Origin: an uncultured Bacilli bacterium
GTDB lineage: Bacteria > Bacillota_I > Bacilli_A > RF39 > UBA660
DNA: 12,367 nucleotides
Direction of reading: 5' to 3'
Assembly (NCBI GenBank): GCA_934177995.1
Contig: CAKPPW010000032.1
Location: 1 to 12,367 of the forward strand
Shown: in pieces, positions 1 to 6,681 of the stretch
How positions within the stretch are numbered: the stretch's first letter is position 1
How the letters are laid out: every line of letters begins with the position of its first letter
Program-made: the position numbers and the translations under genes
Notes under the pieces: model-generated
Database searches by the model: none
What the model was told of the DNA's origin: nothing
What the model saw: only the letters and a program-made list of their open reading frames with translations

Positions 1-63
1 TTCTCTATCCGTGAAGGTGGACGTACTGTTGGTGCTGGTGTTGTTTCTGAAATCGAAGGATAA
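1..63 (+). CDS. tuf: Elongation factor Tu, C-terminal end (5' part outside window)
   Basis: The first 20 codons in frame 1 read FSIREGGRTVGAGVVSEIEG and end in TAA at 61-63. This is the conserved last beta-strand of EF-Tu domain 3; the REGGRTVGAGVV signature is close to invariant. EF-Tu is the cytoplasmic GTPase that brings aminoacyl-tRNA to the ribosome. Only the tail is visible, so the GTPase domain cannot be assessed. A terminator follows at once, so tuf ends its transcription unit here. Confidence 0.93.
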   Translation, partial: FSIREGGRTVGAGVVSEIEG

Positions 64-76
64 TAACATTATAAAT

Positions 77-116
77 AAAAACTGTAAGATCAAATTACGA
101 TTTTACAGTTTTTTTT
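77..116 (+). terminator. Intrinsic terminator after tuf
   Basis: The arm at 77-90 (core AAAAACTGTAA) pairs with 100-113 (core TTACAGTTTTT) around a loop at 91-99, with one G-U pair. A run of eight T follows the core of the right arm (109-116). It lies 13 bases after the tuf stop codon. Confidence 0.85.
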
Positions 117-118
117 GT

Positions 119-146
119 TTGTTAAATGTGATATATTTAATATACT
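119..146 (+). promoter_or_regulatory. Possible promoter of the 161-781 gene
   Basis: TTGTTA (119-124), a 16-base spacer and TATACT (141-146) form a sigma-A-like pair. The predicted start of transcription would fall near 153, just after the likely Shine-Dalgarno AAGGA at 147-151, which counts against this exact placement. The region is so AT-rich that other -10 boxes are possible. Confidence 0.35.
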
Positions 147-160
147 AAGGATGTGTTAAG

Positions 161-781
161 ATGAAACATAAAAAGGAAATATTATTAGTGCTAATTGGTG
201 TTGTATTAATTTTAGTAGGAGCTTATTTAACATCAAAGATATCAGTTAAGGAACCAGTTAAAAGGAAAGTAGAAAAAGAGGAATTAAAAGTTAATGGTGA
301 AGTTATTAATCTAAAATTATATCGAGTTGATAAAGCTTTCTTTTTAAAAATACCTGATAGTTTTGTAGCAGTTACTGGTGATGCTTTAAATCAAAAATAT
401 GGTACTAGTGAAAGACCAGAGTTAGTGTTTGAAAGTAAAGATGATTTAACGCATGTATCAGTTACTAGAGGTAAAGAAGCAATGACTGACGATATGCTTA
501 ATAATTATGTCAGCTCTATTAAAGAAGGATTAACAGGATTTACTGATGTTAAAATGGAAAATTATCAAAAACATGATAAGAATTTTATAAAATTAACTGC
601 TACTAGTACTGATGAAGCGGCTAAGTATTATGATATACGTTATTTCACTTTAGAAGATAAGTTAGTAACAGTAGAATTTTATACTACTATTAATCAAAAA
701 AGTGAATGGGAGAAAGTAAGTAAAAAGATTCTTGATAGTATATGCTTTAATGAGGAAGATAGTAAAGACACAACTAATTAA
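161..781 (+). CDS. Membrane-anchored hypothetical protein, possibly PsbP/DcrB-like
   Basis: This 206-aa protein has a short basic N-terminus (MKHKK) and one hydrophobic helix (about residues 6-24). There is no lipobox cysteine, so it is probably a signal-anchored protein with its bulk outside the membrane. A charged linker (about 28-45) leads to a single domain (about 50-197) with alternating strands and helices. The pattern FFLKIPDSF, PELVFES, then FTLEDKLVTVEFYTT and a final helix resembles the PsbP/DcrB-like fold; that resemblance is a judgement from memory and is weak. The start is ATG 161 because the upstream ATG at 151 runs straight into a stop. The gene stands alone between the tuf terminator and a bidirectional terminator. 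Function is unknown. Confidence 0.8.
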   Translation: MKHKKEILLVLIGVVLILVGAYLTSKISVKEPVKRKVEKEELKVNGEVINLKLYRVDKAFFLKIPDSFVAVTGDALNQKYGTSERPELVFESKDDLTHVSVTRGKEAMTDDMLNNYVSSIKEGLTGFTDVKMENYQKHDKNFIKLTATSTDEAAKYYDIRYFTLEDKLVTVEFYTTINQKSEWEKVSKKILDSICFNEEDSKDTTN

Positions 782-786
782 TAAAA

Positions 787-824
787 AAGAGAACCAATAT
801 TTGATTTTTATTGGTTCTTTTAAT
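787..824. terminator. Bidirectional intrinsic terminator between convergent genes
   Basis: The arms 787-799 and 809-821 pair (core AGAACCAATA with TATTGGTTCT) around a 9-base loop. T-rich tracts flank the hairpin on both strands: TTTT on plus, and TTTTTT on minus from the A run at 783-788. It serves the plus-strand gene ending at 781 and the minus-strand gene ending at 830. Confidence 0.82.
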
Positions 825-829
825 AACAA

Positions 830-2080
830 TTAATTTGCTTTTTTCTTATCTTTATTTAAATTTCTATATAAATTATATGGTAATTGATTTATAACAAAAT
901 CAAACTCTCCTACATATTCACTAATGACGGGATTAAAACCTAACTTCATTTCATTAAGACCAGAGTATTCAGTTATATGTTCAAAGTCTCCACTTACAGC
1001 ATTGAAATTTATATACTTTAAGTTCATATTTTTGTATTTAGAAATCAATTCCCATTTCATAAGATAACTTGGATTTAATGATTTAAATTTAGAGTTTAGG
1101 CCTTCAATTATTAGAAATGCGGCATGATCATATCTTAAAATGAATGATGAAGAGATTAAAATACCATTTGGATTTTCTTTTAATAGATTAGTAGCCCATA
1201 CTAAATTTTTCTTATAAGTATTTATTAATTTATCAGATTCTATTTTTTCATTAATTAGTTTTTTTCTAGTATTAGCATTTTTGGCTTGTTGAATTTTATA
1301 AGCTAGATTATCATTTATTTCCATTTCCTTTTCATATAGTTTTTTACTGTTAATAACAAAAGTTTCAGTATTTAGCTTAGCAAAGTATAAATCAACATTA
1401 CCTTCGAATTGTTTATAAAACTCTTGATAATATTCTATCGGCCTTGCATATTTTTTCTTAACAAATTCATAAAATAAAGGGATATTTTGTTCACTGCCTT
1501 TGATGATTTCTACTCCACTTCTAATCGCTTTTTTAATCTTGTAACGAACTCTTTTTTCAAAACTATTATAGATAGTATTAATATCTTTATCAAGTGAGAT
1601 AACAGCTTCAAATCTTGGCTTTTCTGTTTCAAAGAAAAGTGTCGGCCCATGGTATTCCCAGTGACTAGCTTTTAAATTTTCTACAATTATATTAGATTCA
1701 GGATTGATATTTAAAATTTTACCAGTGGCATTATGAATAGAAACTGGAATTACAGGGTCTATTTTAAGCAACATAAAACCTTGTTTTGATAATAGTTTTT
1801 TTAATCTTTCTGTAAACTCTTTTAAGAGAGCACCATTACTATAGTCAAACAATAATCCTCTAGGAGCATAAGCTATTTTATAATTCATGAACACCTCTTT
1901 ATATAGTAATAAAGAAGCTCCGATAAGATTTTCATTGTCATCAATAATACCAAGATAGTGAGTATCGTAGCCAAATTTTTTCATAATTTTGCCATAGGCA
2001 CTAGATTGATAGTAACTACGATACTTATGGTTTTCAGCATACTTATTGAATTGATGTTCTTCTAGAGTAATTATTTTCAT
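830..2080 (-). CDS. FemABX-family peptidoglycan bridge aminoacyltransferase
   Basis: The product is 416 aa, the usual length for FemA/FemB/FemX/MurM proteins. These cytoplasmic enzymes use aminoacyl-tRNA to add amino acids to the lipid II stem peptide and so build the interpeptide bridge. The sequence fits two GNAT-like halves (about 1-150 and 155-400). A lysine/glutamate-rich coiled-coil arm at about 246-300 is the family hallmark. The C-terminal block with VSGDFEH, MKLGFNP, YVGEFD and LPYNLYRNL matches the conserved FemABX end. The start ATG has a strong Shine-Dalgarno, AAAGGAGG, six to seven bases upstream on the minus strand. The gene diverges from murD. Which residue is transferred, and to which stem position, cannot be told from sequence. 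Confidence 0.88.
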   Translation of the reverse strand: MKIITLEEHQFNKYAENHKYRSYYQSSAYGKIMKKFGYDTHYLGIIDDNENLIGASLLLYKEVFMNYKIAYAPRGLLFDYSNGALLKEFTERLKKLLSKQGFMLLKIDPVIPVSIHNATGKILNINPESNIIVENLKASHWEYHGPTLFFETEKPRFEAVISLDKDINTIYNSFEKRVRYKIKKAIRSGVEIIKGSEQNIPLFYEFVKKKYARPIEYYQEFYKQFEGNVDLYFAKLNTETFVINSKKLYEKEMEINDNLAYKIQQAKNANTRKKLINEKIESDKLINTYKKNLVWATNLLKENPNGILISSSFILRYDHAAFLIIEGLNSKFKSLNPSYLMKWELISKYKNMNLKYINFNAVSGDFEHITEYSGLNEMKLGFNPVISEYVGEFDFVINQLPYNLYRNLNKDKKKAN

Positions 2081-2104
2081 GGAACTCCTCCTTTAATCTC
2101 TTAT

Positions 2105-2133
2105 ATTATAACAGTGATTTCTATAATTTTCAA
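2105..2133 (-). promoter_or_regulatory. Sigma-A-type promoter of the FemABX gene
   Basis: Read on the minus strand: TTGAAA (2133-2128), exactly 17 bases, then TATAAT (2110-2105). This is a near-consensus promoter, with transcription predicted to start near 2098, about 18 bases before the start codon and ahead of the Shine-Dalgarno. Confidence 0.8.
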
Positions 2134-2143
2134 TGAAAGGGGG

Positions 2144-2171
2144 TTTAAACATTTGTAAAATTTAGTATAAT
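2144..2171 (+). promoter_or_regulatory. Promoter of murD
   Basis: TTTAAA (2144-2149), 16 bases, then a perfect TATAAT (2166-2171). The -10 box covers the in-frame ATG at 2170, which argues that this ATG is not the murD start. Its -35 box is only ten bases from the divergent promoter's -35 box, so the two promoters sit back to back. Confidence 0.65.
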
Positions 2172-2190
2172 GTTAGTGGAGGGAGTAGAT

Positions 2191-3543
2191 ATGTTTGAAA
2201 ATAAAAAGATACTAGTTCTTGGTATGGCAAGAAGTGGTTATGAAGCAGCTAAATATTTAATTAAACACGGAAATACGGTTATCTTAAATGATGGTGGTAG
2301 TGAAGAAAAACAAAAAAAAGAACAAGTAGAAGAATTAAAAGAATTAGGAGTAACTTTGATATTTGGAAGTCATCCTGATGATTTACTAGATGATTCTTTT
2401 GATTATTTGATTAAAAATCCTGGTATACCTATTGATCATAAATATGTTTTAAAAGCTAGAGAGTTAAACATAGAAGTTATTAATGAGGCAGAAATGGCTT
2501 ATAGATTATTACCAGAATCTGTAACTTTAATAGGGATAACTGGTACTAATGGTAAAACAACTACGACAACATTAACTTATGAAATGATTAAAGAAAGTGG
2601 AAAGAGAGTTCATTTAGCAGGAAATATTGGTTATCCTTTAACTAGCTTTTTAGATAAGTTAGAAGATAATGATATTGTTGTGATGGAAGTATCTTGTCAA
2701 CAACTAGAAAACATGAGTGAATTTAAACCACATATTGCTTTAATGACTAATTTAAGTGTTGCCCATGTTGATTTCCTAAAAAGTTATGAAAATTATAAAA
2801 GAGTAAAACTAAAATTATTTAAAAATCAAACAGCAAATGATATAGCTATCTTGAATATCGAAAATGATGAAGTGATTGATGGTACTAAAGATATTAAAGC
2901 TACTACTAAATATTTTTCTAGTAAAAGAGAAATAAATGGTGCTTATTATAAAGACAATGCTTTATGGTATTATGGTGAAAAGATATTAGATAGAGATAAA
3001 TTTTTGTTAGCTGGTAATCATAATGTTGAAAATGCTTTAGGAGCAATGATGAGTGCTAAGGAAGTAGGAGTAGATAATGAATCCATTGTTAAAGTTTTAA
3101 CTACTTTTAAAGGCGTTGCTCATCGTTTAGAATTTGTTGATGAAATAGATGGTGTTAAGTATTATAATGATACCGAAGCTACTAATACTAAGTGTACACA
3201 AATTGCTTTAAATTCATTTAACTGTGATATAGTTCTTATTTTAGGCGGATTAGAACGTGGACAGGATTTTCATGACTTAGATAAATATATGGGAAACGTC
3301 AAAGAAATAGTTGGTATTGGACAATGTAGAAATAGAGTTAAAGAGTATGGAGATGATTTAAATATCAATACTCAAATCTTTGAAACTTTAGATGAAGCAA
3401 TGGATTATATCAATGAAATTAAACAAAGTGGAGAAGTAGTTTTATTAAGTCCTGCATCTGCATCTTGGGATCAATATAAACAATGTGAAGATAGAGGAGA
3501 CGAATTTAAAGAAAAAATTAGAAAAATGAGAGAAAACTCTTAA
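2191..3543 (+). CDS. murD: UDP-N-acetylmuramoyl-L-alanine--D-glutamate ligase
   Basis: MurD adds D-glutamate to UDP-MurNAc-L-Ala with ATP in the cytoplasmic stage of peptidoglycan synthesis. From ATG 2191 the protein is 450 aa, the normal length. An N-terminal UDP-binding Rossmann domain (GMARSGYEAA, about 11-20) is followed by the Mur ligase P-loop GTNGKTTT (118-125), EVSCQQLE (Glu166), AHVDF (His192), the probable carbamylated Lys206, HRLEF (311-315), and SPASASWDQYK with RGDEFK near the C-terminus, which is typical of MurD. ATG 2191 was chosen over ATG 2170 because GGAGGGA lies six bases upstream of it and 2170 falls inside the -10 box. One oddity: the usual DSKATN block reads DTEATN (327-332). 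Confidence 0.95.
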   Translation: MFENKKILVLGMARSGYEAAKYLIKHGNTVILNDGGSEEKQKKEQVEELKELGVTLIFGSHPDDLLDDSFDYLIKNPGIPIDHKYVLKARELNIEVINEAEMAYRLLPESVTLIGITGTNGKTTTTTLTYEMIKESGKRVHLAGNIGYPLTSFLDKLEDNDIVVMEVSCQQLENMSEFKPHIALMTNLSVAHVDFLKSYENYKRVKLKLFKNQTANDIAILNIENDEVIDGTKDIKATTKYFSSKREINGAYYKDNALWYYGEKILDRDKFLLAGNHNVENALGAMMSAKEVGVDNESIVKVLTTFKGVAHRLEFVDEIDGVKYYNDTEATNTKCTQIALNSFNCDIVLILGGLERGQDFHDLDKYMGNVKEIVGIGQCRNRVKEYGDDLNINTQIFETLDEAMDYINEIKQSGEVVLLSPASASWDQYKQCEDRGDEFKEKIRKMRENS

Positions 3544-3574
3544 TATTTTCTAAAAATATGTTATCATTTTAAGT

Positions 3575-3600
3575 GGGATTATTAATTCCTGCAGTATAAT
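3575..3600 (+). promoter_or_regulatory. Probable eno promoter (-10 only) with an upstream inverted repeat
   Basis: A perfect TATAAT lies at 3595-3600 but no good -35 box sits 16-18 bases upstream. In that position is a small inverted repeat, GGGATT (3575-3580) and AATTCC (3584-3589). An activator or other protein could bind there, or the promoter may simply be weak at -35. Ahead of it, 3541-3563 holds only an all-AT hairpin after murD, too weak to call a terminator. Confidence 0.45.
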
Positions 3601-3624
3601 ATTAAAGAAAGGAAGACTAGATTT

Positions 3625-4854
3625 ATGAAGATTAAAAATATTATAGGTAGAGAAATTTTAGATTCAAGAGGTAATCCAACAGTTGAGGTTGATGTTTATC
3701 TAGAAAATGGTGTTATGGGAAGAGCTGCCGTTCCATCTGGAGCTTCAACTGGAGAAAGAGAAGCCTTAGAAATGAGAGATGGAGATAAAACAAGATTTTG
3801 TGGAAAAGGTGTTTTAAATGCTGTTAATAATGTAAATACTGTTTTACATGATAATATAATTGGTATGGAAGTTGAAGACCAAAAAGCAATAGATGAAGCC
3901 ATGTTAAAATTAGATGGTACTAAGACAAAAAGTAATTTAGGAGCTAATGCTATATTAGGTGTTTCTATGGCATGTTTAAAAGCTGCTGCTAATAATAGTG
4001 GAAAACCTTTATATGCTTATGTTGGTGAAGGAAGAACTTTACCAGTACCAATGATGAATATTATTAATGGTGGAGCTCATGCTGATAACTCACTTGATTT
4101 TCAAGAGTATATGATTATTCCACAAAGAGATACAATTCATGAAAGAGTAAGAGTTGGTGCTGAAGTATTCCATTCTTTGAAAAATGTTTTAAAAGAAAAA
4201 GGTTATGCTACATCAGTTGGTGATGAAGGTGGATTTGCTCCTAACTTAAAAAGTAATAAAGAAGGTTTTGAATTAATTACAGAAGCAGTTGAAAGAGCTG
4301 GTTATAAACCATATGATGATGTTTGTTATGCTATTGATGTAGCTGCTAGCGAGTTTTATCGTGATGGTAAATATCATTTAGATGGTGAAGGAAAAGTATT
4401 AACTACTGATGAGTTGATTGATTATTATAAAGATTTAGTAAATACTTATCCAATTATTTCAATTGAAGATGCAGTTGATGAAAATGATTGGGAAGGATTT
4501 AGCAAAGTAACTAAAGAATTAGGTGATAAGATTCAATTAGTTGGAGATGATTTATTTGTTACTAATAAAGAATGTCTTCAAAAAGGAATTGATAATAAAG
4601 CCGGTAATGCTATTCTTTTAAAAGTTAATCAAATTGGTACTATCACTGAAACTTTAGAAACTATCGAACTTGCTAAGAGTCATGGTTATAAGACTATTAT
4701 TTCACATAGAAGTGGTGAAACTGAAGATACTACTATTGCTGATTTAGCAGTTGGTCTAGATTTAGGACAAATTAAGACTGGTTCTATGTCAAGAACTGAT
4801 AGAATCTGTAAATATAATCAATTAATGAGAATAGAAGAAGAATTAAATAAATAA
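3625..4854 (+). CDS. eno: Enolase (phosphopyruvate hydratase)
   Basis: Enolase interconverts 2-phosphoglycerate and phosphoenolpyruvate in glycolysis. All expected active-site residues are visible: the SGASTGE loop (38-44), His152 (GGAHADN), Glu161 (DFQEYM), Glu201 (VGDEGGFAPN), the Mg2+ ligands Asp238, Glu281 and the Asp308/309 pair, Lys333 (LLKVNQIGT), the HRSGETED block from His361, and Lys384 (QIKTGSMSRTDR). At 409 aa it is about 20 residues shorter than most bacterial enolases. Much of the difference is at the C-terminus, where the tail after RIEEEL is nearly absent; the catalytic core is intact. The Shine-Dalgarno AAAGGAAG (3608-3615) lies nine bases before ATG. The gene has its own -10 box and terminator, so it is probably monocistronic. 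Confidence 0.97.
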   Translation: MKIKNIIGREILDSRGNPTVEVDVYLENGVMGRAAVPSGASTGEREALEMRDGDKTRFCGKGVLNAVNNVNTVLHDNIIGMEVEDQKAIDEAMLKLDGTKTKSNLGANAILGVSMACLKAAANNSGKPLYAYVGEGRTLPVPMMNIINGGAHADNSLDFQEYMIIPQRDTIHERVRVGAEVFHSLKNVLKEKGYATSVGDEGGFAPNLKSNKEGFELITEAVERAGYKPYDDVCYAIDVAASEFYRDGKYHLDGEGKVLTTDELIDYYKDLVNTYPIISIEDAVDENDWEGFSKVTKELGDKIQLVGDDLFVTNKECLQKGIDNKAGNAILLKVNQIGTITETLETIELAKSHGYKTIISHRSGETEDTTIADLAVGLDLGQIKTGSMSRTDRICKYNQLMRIEEELNK

Positions 4855-4871
4855 TTATCAGTAAATTAAGG

Positions 4872-4909
4872 GAAATGCTAAAGATAAGTATCTTGCATTT
4901 CTTTTTTTT
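4872..4909 (+). terminator. Intrinsic terminator after eno
   Basis: GAAATGC (4872-4878) pairs with GCATTTC (4895-4901). Inside them AAGAT pairs with ATCTT, leaving a short loop and a two-base bulge. Eight T follow (4902-4909). An ATG at 4875, in frame with secG, lies inside this hairpin and is not a plausible start. Confidence 0.88.
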
Positions 4910-4918
4910 CTATGGTAG

Positions 4919-4924
4919 TATAAT
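4919..4924 (+). promoter_or_regulatory. Probable -10 box for secG
   Basis: A perfect TATAAT lies directly after the eno terminator and 14 bases before the secG Shine-Dalgarno. No convincing -35 box exists at 16-18 bases upstream, since that space is the terminator's T tract. Confidence 0.45.
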
Positions 4925-4949
4925 GTTGTTTATTCATGGAGGTACATTT

Positions 4950-5165
4950 ATGAAAATTGCATTAGTTATAATATCAATTCTATTAATTATTATTGTTTTG
5001 TTACAAAGTAGTAAGGCTGAAGGTGGAGCACAAATTCTATCAGGTAATACTACAGATTTATTTAAGAATCGTAAAGAAAGAGGAGCAGAACTAGTGGTTA
5101 CTAGAATAACTATGGTTTTAGGGCTTGCATTTTTTGTTATTTGTTTAATAGAATCTTTCCTATAA
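4950..5165 (+). CDS. secG: Preprotein translocase subunit SecG
   Basis: The 71-aa product has two membrane helices (about 2-18 and 51-70) joined by a polar loop. The LLQSSKAEGGAQ stretch after helix 1 and the RGAELVVTRIT entry to helix 2 match SecG. SecG is the small non-essential partner of SecYE in the plasma-membrane Sec channel. ATG 4950 is chosen because GGAGGT (4938-4943) lies six bases upstream and the family starts here; an in-frame ATG at 4875 lies inside the eno terminator. No terminator follows; the secE promoter begins three bases after the stop. Confidence 0.9.
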   Translation: MKIALVIISILLIIIVLLQSSKAEGGAQILSGNTTDLFKNRKERGAELVVTRITMVLGLAFFVICLIESFL

Positions 5166-5168
5166 ACA

Positions 5169-5197
5169 TTGACAAACAAAAAAAGTTATGATATTTT
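5169..5197 (+). promoter_or_regulatory. Sigma-A-type promoter of secE-nusG
   Basis: A perfect -35 box TTGACA (5169-5174), 17 bases, then TATTTT (5192-5197) with an upstream TG (TGA-TATTTT), an extended -10. Transcription should start near 5204. The -35 box begins three bases after the secG stop codon. Confidence 0.8.
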
Positions 5198-5203
5198 ACA
5201 AGT

Positions 5204-5245
5204 AAGCACTGATAGGTGTTTTTCTTTTGATAAAAAGAAAGGGAG
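5204..5245 (+). promoter_or_regulatory. secE-nusG leader with two overlapping hairpins
   Basis: A small hairpin (CAC 5207-5209 with GTG 5216-5218, extended by A-T and G-U pairs) is followed by the T-rich tract TTTTTCTTTT. The same tract can pair as TTTCTTTT (5221-5228) with AAAAGAAA (5233-5240) around GATA. That second hairpin takes in part of the Shine-Dalgarno AAAGGGAG (5238-5245). The two folds overlap slightly. The pairing is visible; a regulatory role is inference. Confidence 0.35.
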
Positions 5246-5251
5246 TTAAAA

Positions 5252-5506
5252 ATGGCAAAAAAAGAAAAGAACTTAGAAGTTAAAGAGAAAACTACTAAGA
5301 AAAAAGAAACAAAAAAAGATGGAATTTGGGCTAAGATAGTTTTATTCTTTAAGGGAGTAAAATCTGAATGGAAAAGAGTTAAATGGCCTACTAAAAAAGA
5401 AATGATTAAATATTCTGTAGCAACAATAGTATTGATTGTTGGTTGTTCAGTATTTTTCTATGTAATTGATGTTTTATTAGCATTTTTACATAGCTTAGGT
5501 AAATAG
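5252..5506 (+). CDS. secE: Preprotein translocase subunit SecE
   Basis: This 84-aa, single-span SecE clamps the two halves of SecY in the plasma-membrane Sec channel. The N-terminus is highly charged and lysine-rich (1-23). An amphipathic segment with the SecE signature VKSEWKRVKWPTKKE (36-50) is followed by one membrane helix (about 53-79). The Shine-Dalgarno AAAGGGAG lies six bases before ATG. nusG follows 12 bases after the stop, with its ribosome site (AGGAAGG, 5505-5511) overlapping the secE stop codon, so the two are co-transcribed and probably translationally coupled. The rpmG gene often found just before secE is absent here. Confidence 0.93.
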   Translation: MAKKEKNLEVKEKTTKKKETKKDGIWAKIVLFFKGVKSEWKRVKWPTKKEMIKYSVATIVLIVGCSVFFYVIDVLLAFLHSLGK

Positions 5507-5518
5507 GAAGGTGAGATA

Positions 5519-6052
5519 ATGGAAAAGGAATGGTTTGTAGTTAATACTTATTCAGGACATGAAAACAAGGTAAAAGAAAAATTATTAATGCGTGCTGAAT
5601 CTATGGGAATGCAAGATTATATTTTTCGTGTTATTGTTCCTGAACAAGAGGAAACAGAAATAAAAGATGGTGTTACTAAAAAAAGAGTTAAGAAATTATT
5701 TCCAGGTTATATATTAGTTGAGATGGTTATGACTGATGAAGCTTGGTATGTTGTTCGTAATACTCCAGGAGTAACAGGATTTATTGGTTCAAGTGGAAAA
5801 GGAGCAAAGCCTACTCCATTACCACCTCAAGAAGTTGACAATGTCTTAAAAGTTATGGGAATGTCACGTATTGATGTTGATAAAGATTTAACAGTTGGAA
5901 CAAAGGTTAAAATTATCGGTGGACCATTCACTGGTATGTTTGGTACTATTGAAGAAATTGATAATGAAAATCAAAAGATGGTTCTTAATGTAGACTTATT
6001 TGGACAAGAAACTCAAGTTGAAGTTGAATTTGAACAAATATCTAAGGCTTAG
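5519..6052 (+). CDS. nusG: Transcription termination/antitermination factor NusG
   Basis: NusG binds the RNA polymerase clamp and affects pausing, termination and coupling to the ribosome. The 177-aa protein has an NGN domain (about 1-115; WFVVNTYSGHENKVKEKL, FPGYILVEM) and a KOW domain (about 126-175; VGTKVKIIGGPFTGMFGTIEEID). Residues 81-82 are Asn-Thr in VVRNTPGVTGFIG, the pair that in B. subtilis NusG reads non-template T residues and causes sequence-specific pausing. This protein therefore probably promotes pausing as well. It is the second gene of the secE unit, and the next gene starts two bases after its stop. Confidence 0.96.
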   Translation: MEKEWFVVNTYSGHENKVKEKLLMRAESMGMQDYIFRVIVPEQEETEIKDGVTKKRVKKLFPGYILVEMVMTDEAWYVVRNTPGVTGFIGSSGKGAKPTPLPPQEVDNVLKVMGMSRIDVDKDLTVGTKVKIIGGPFTGMFGTIEEIDNENQKMVLNVDLFGQETQVEVEFEQISKA

Positions 6053-6054
6053 TT

Positions 6055-6621
6055 ATGCAGTCATTAGAAGAAAAAATAAAAATTACTAATCTTTTATATA
6101 AAGATGCTTTAAAGAGTGGTTGCCTTAATGATATAGAAAAAAAGTTTATTTTAAATACTGCTTATTTGCAATTTTCTACTATTGAATCTAATTTGGATTT
6201 AGAAAGTTATAGTGAATTTTATCATAAATTGGATGAAATGAAGAAAAAAATCTTTGTAGATACATCTCTTTATGAAAAATGGCTATTTTCCTGTGAATTT
6301 TATTCTCATCAATTGATGAGAGAAGTAAAGGATGGCAAAAACTATGTAGAAATAGTAAGTAGGAATAATGATATTATAAATTTTTTTCAATTATATCAGT
6401 TTAAAAGTGAAACATTAACTTTTTATAGAAATTTGATAATATGTTCGTCAAGTGCAAATGCTCATTTTGTAAAGGATCAAAGACTAGCTTTTAAAAAGAA
6501 AACTGTAAATGTTCCAATGAATAATTTAAATGAAGTTTCTAGTATAATTGATGAAAGTTGTATTATGATGGATAAAAATTGCAAAAAATTGCAAAAAATT
6601 AAGACAGAGTTCAATAAATGA
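6055..6621 (+). CDS. Hypothetical protein between nusG and rplK
   Basis: I do not recognise this 188-aa protein. It is soluble-looking, with no signal peptide or long hydrophobic segment, and appears mostly helical and rich in Lys, Glu, Asn, Tyr and Phe. An aromatic-rich central block (SLYEKWLFSCEFYSHQLMREV, about 71-91) is notable. Five cysteines are scattered without a metal-binding pattern, and the C-terminus is basic. It starts two bases after the nusG stop with no strong Shine-Dalgarno (only AAGG at 6044-6047), so it likely depends on coupled translation with nusG. TGA ends it, and the rplK promoter begins at the next base. Base composition matches its neighbours. The position among NusG and ribosomal genes hints at transcription or translation, but that is inference only. 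Confidence 0.75.
   Translation: MQSLEEKIKITNLLYKDALKSGCLNDIEKKFILNTAYLQFSTIESNLDLESYSEFYHKLDEMKKKIFVDTSLYEKWLFSCEFYSHQLMREVKDGKNYVEIVSRNNDIINFFQLYQFKSETLTFYRNLIICSSSANAHFVKDQRLAFKKKTVNVPMNNLNEVSSIIDESCIMMDKNCKKLQKIKTEFNK
6581..6600 (+). repeat. Tandem 10-base direct repeat
   Basis: Two perfect copies of GCAAAAAATT lie in tandem near the end of the 188-aa gene (encoding NCKKLQKI). The unit is not a multiple of three, so gain or loss of one copy would shift the frame of the last few codons. Confidence 0.8.
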
Positions 6622-6650
6622 TTGATAAATACTAAAAAGTATGATATTAT
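6622..6650 (+). promoter_or_regulatory. Sigma-A-type promoter of rplK-rplA
   Basis: TTGATA (6622-6627), 17 bases, TATTAT (6645-6650) with TG one base upstream (extended -10). The -35 box starts directly after the TGA of the 188-aa gene. Transcription should start near 6657, at the 5' base of the palindrome that follows. Confidence 0.78.
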
Positions 6651-6657
6651 TTAGGGG

Positions 6658-6677
6658 CTATATTAAATTTAATATAG
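6658..6677 (+). promoter_or_regulatory. Perfect palindrome at the 5' end of the rplK leader
   Basis: CTATATTAAA (6658-6667) is followed immediately by its exact reverse complement (6668-6677). In RNA it would form a 5'-terminal hairpin of about eight pairs; in DNA it could be an operator just past the transcription start. It lies four bases upstream of the L1-like element. Confidence 0.55.
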
Positions 6678-6681
6678 ATTA

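Noticed and set aside
3541..3570. Terminator after murD
   Set aside because: The visible stem (AATATTTT with AAAAATAT) is all A-T and lacks a clean T run.
3696..3902. Minus-strand open frame inside eno
   Set aside because: It is antisense to conserved enolase sequence, has no ribosome site, and has no recognisable protein features.
4934..5179. Minus-strand open frame over secG
   Set aside because: It is the shadow of secG in an AT-rich region, with no supporting start signal.
6619..6621. TGA read as tryptophan, as in many Mollicutes
   Set aside because: Conserved Trp residues in SecE, NusG and enolase are TGG, no TGA occurs inside conserved genes, and two genes end naturally at TGA.
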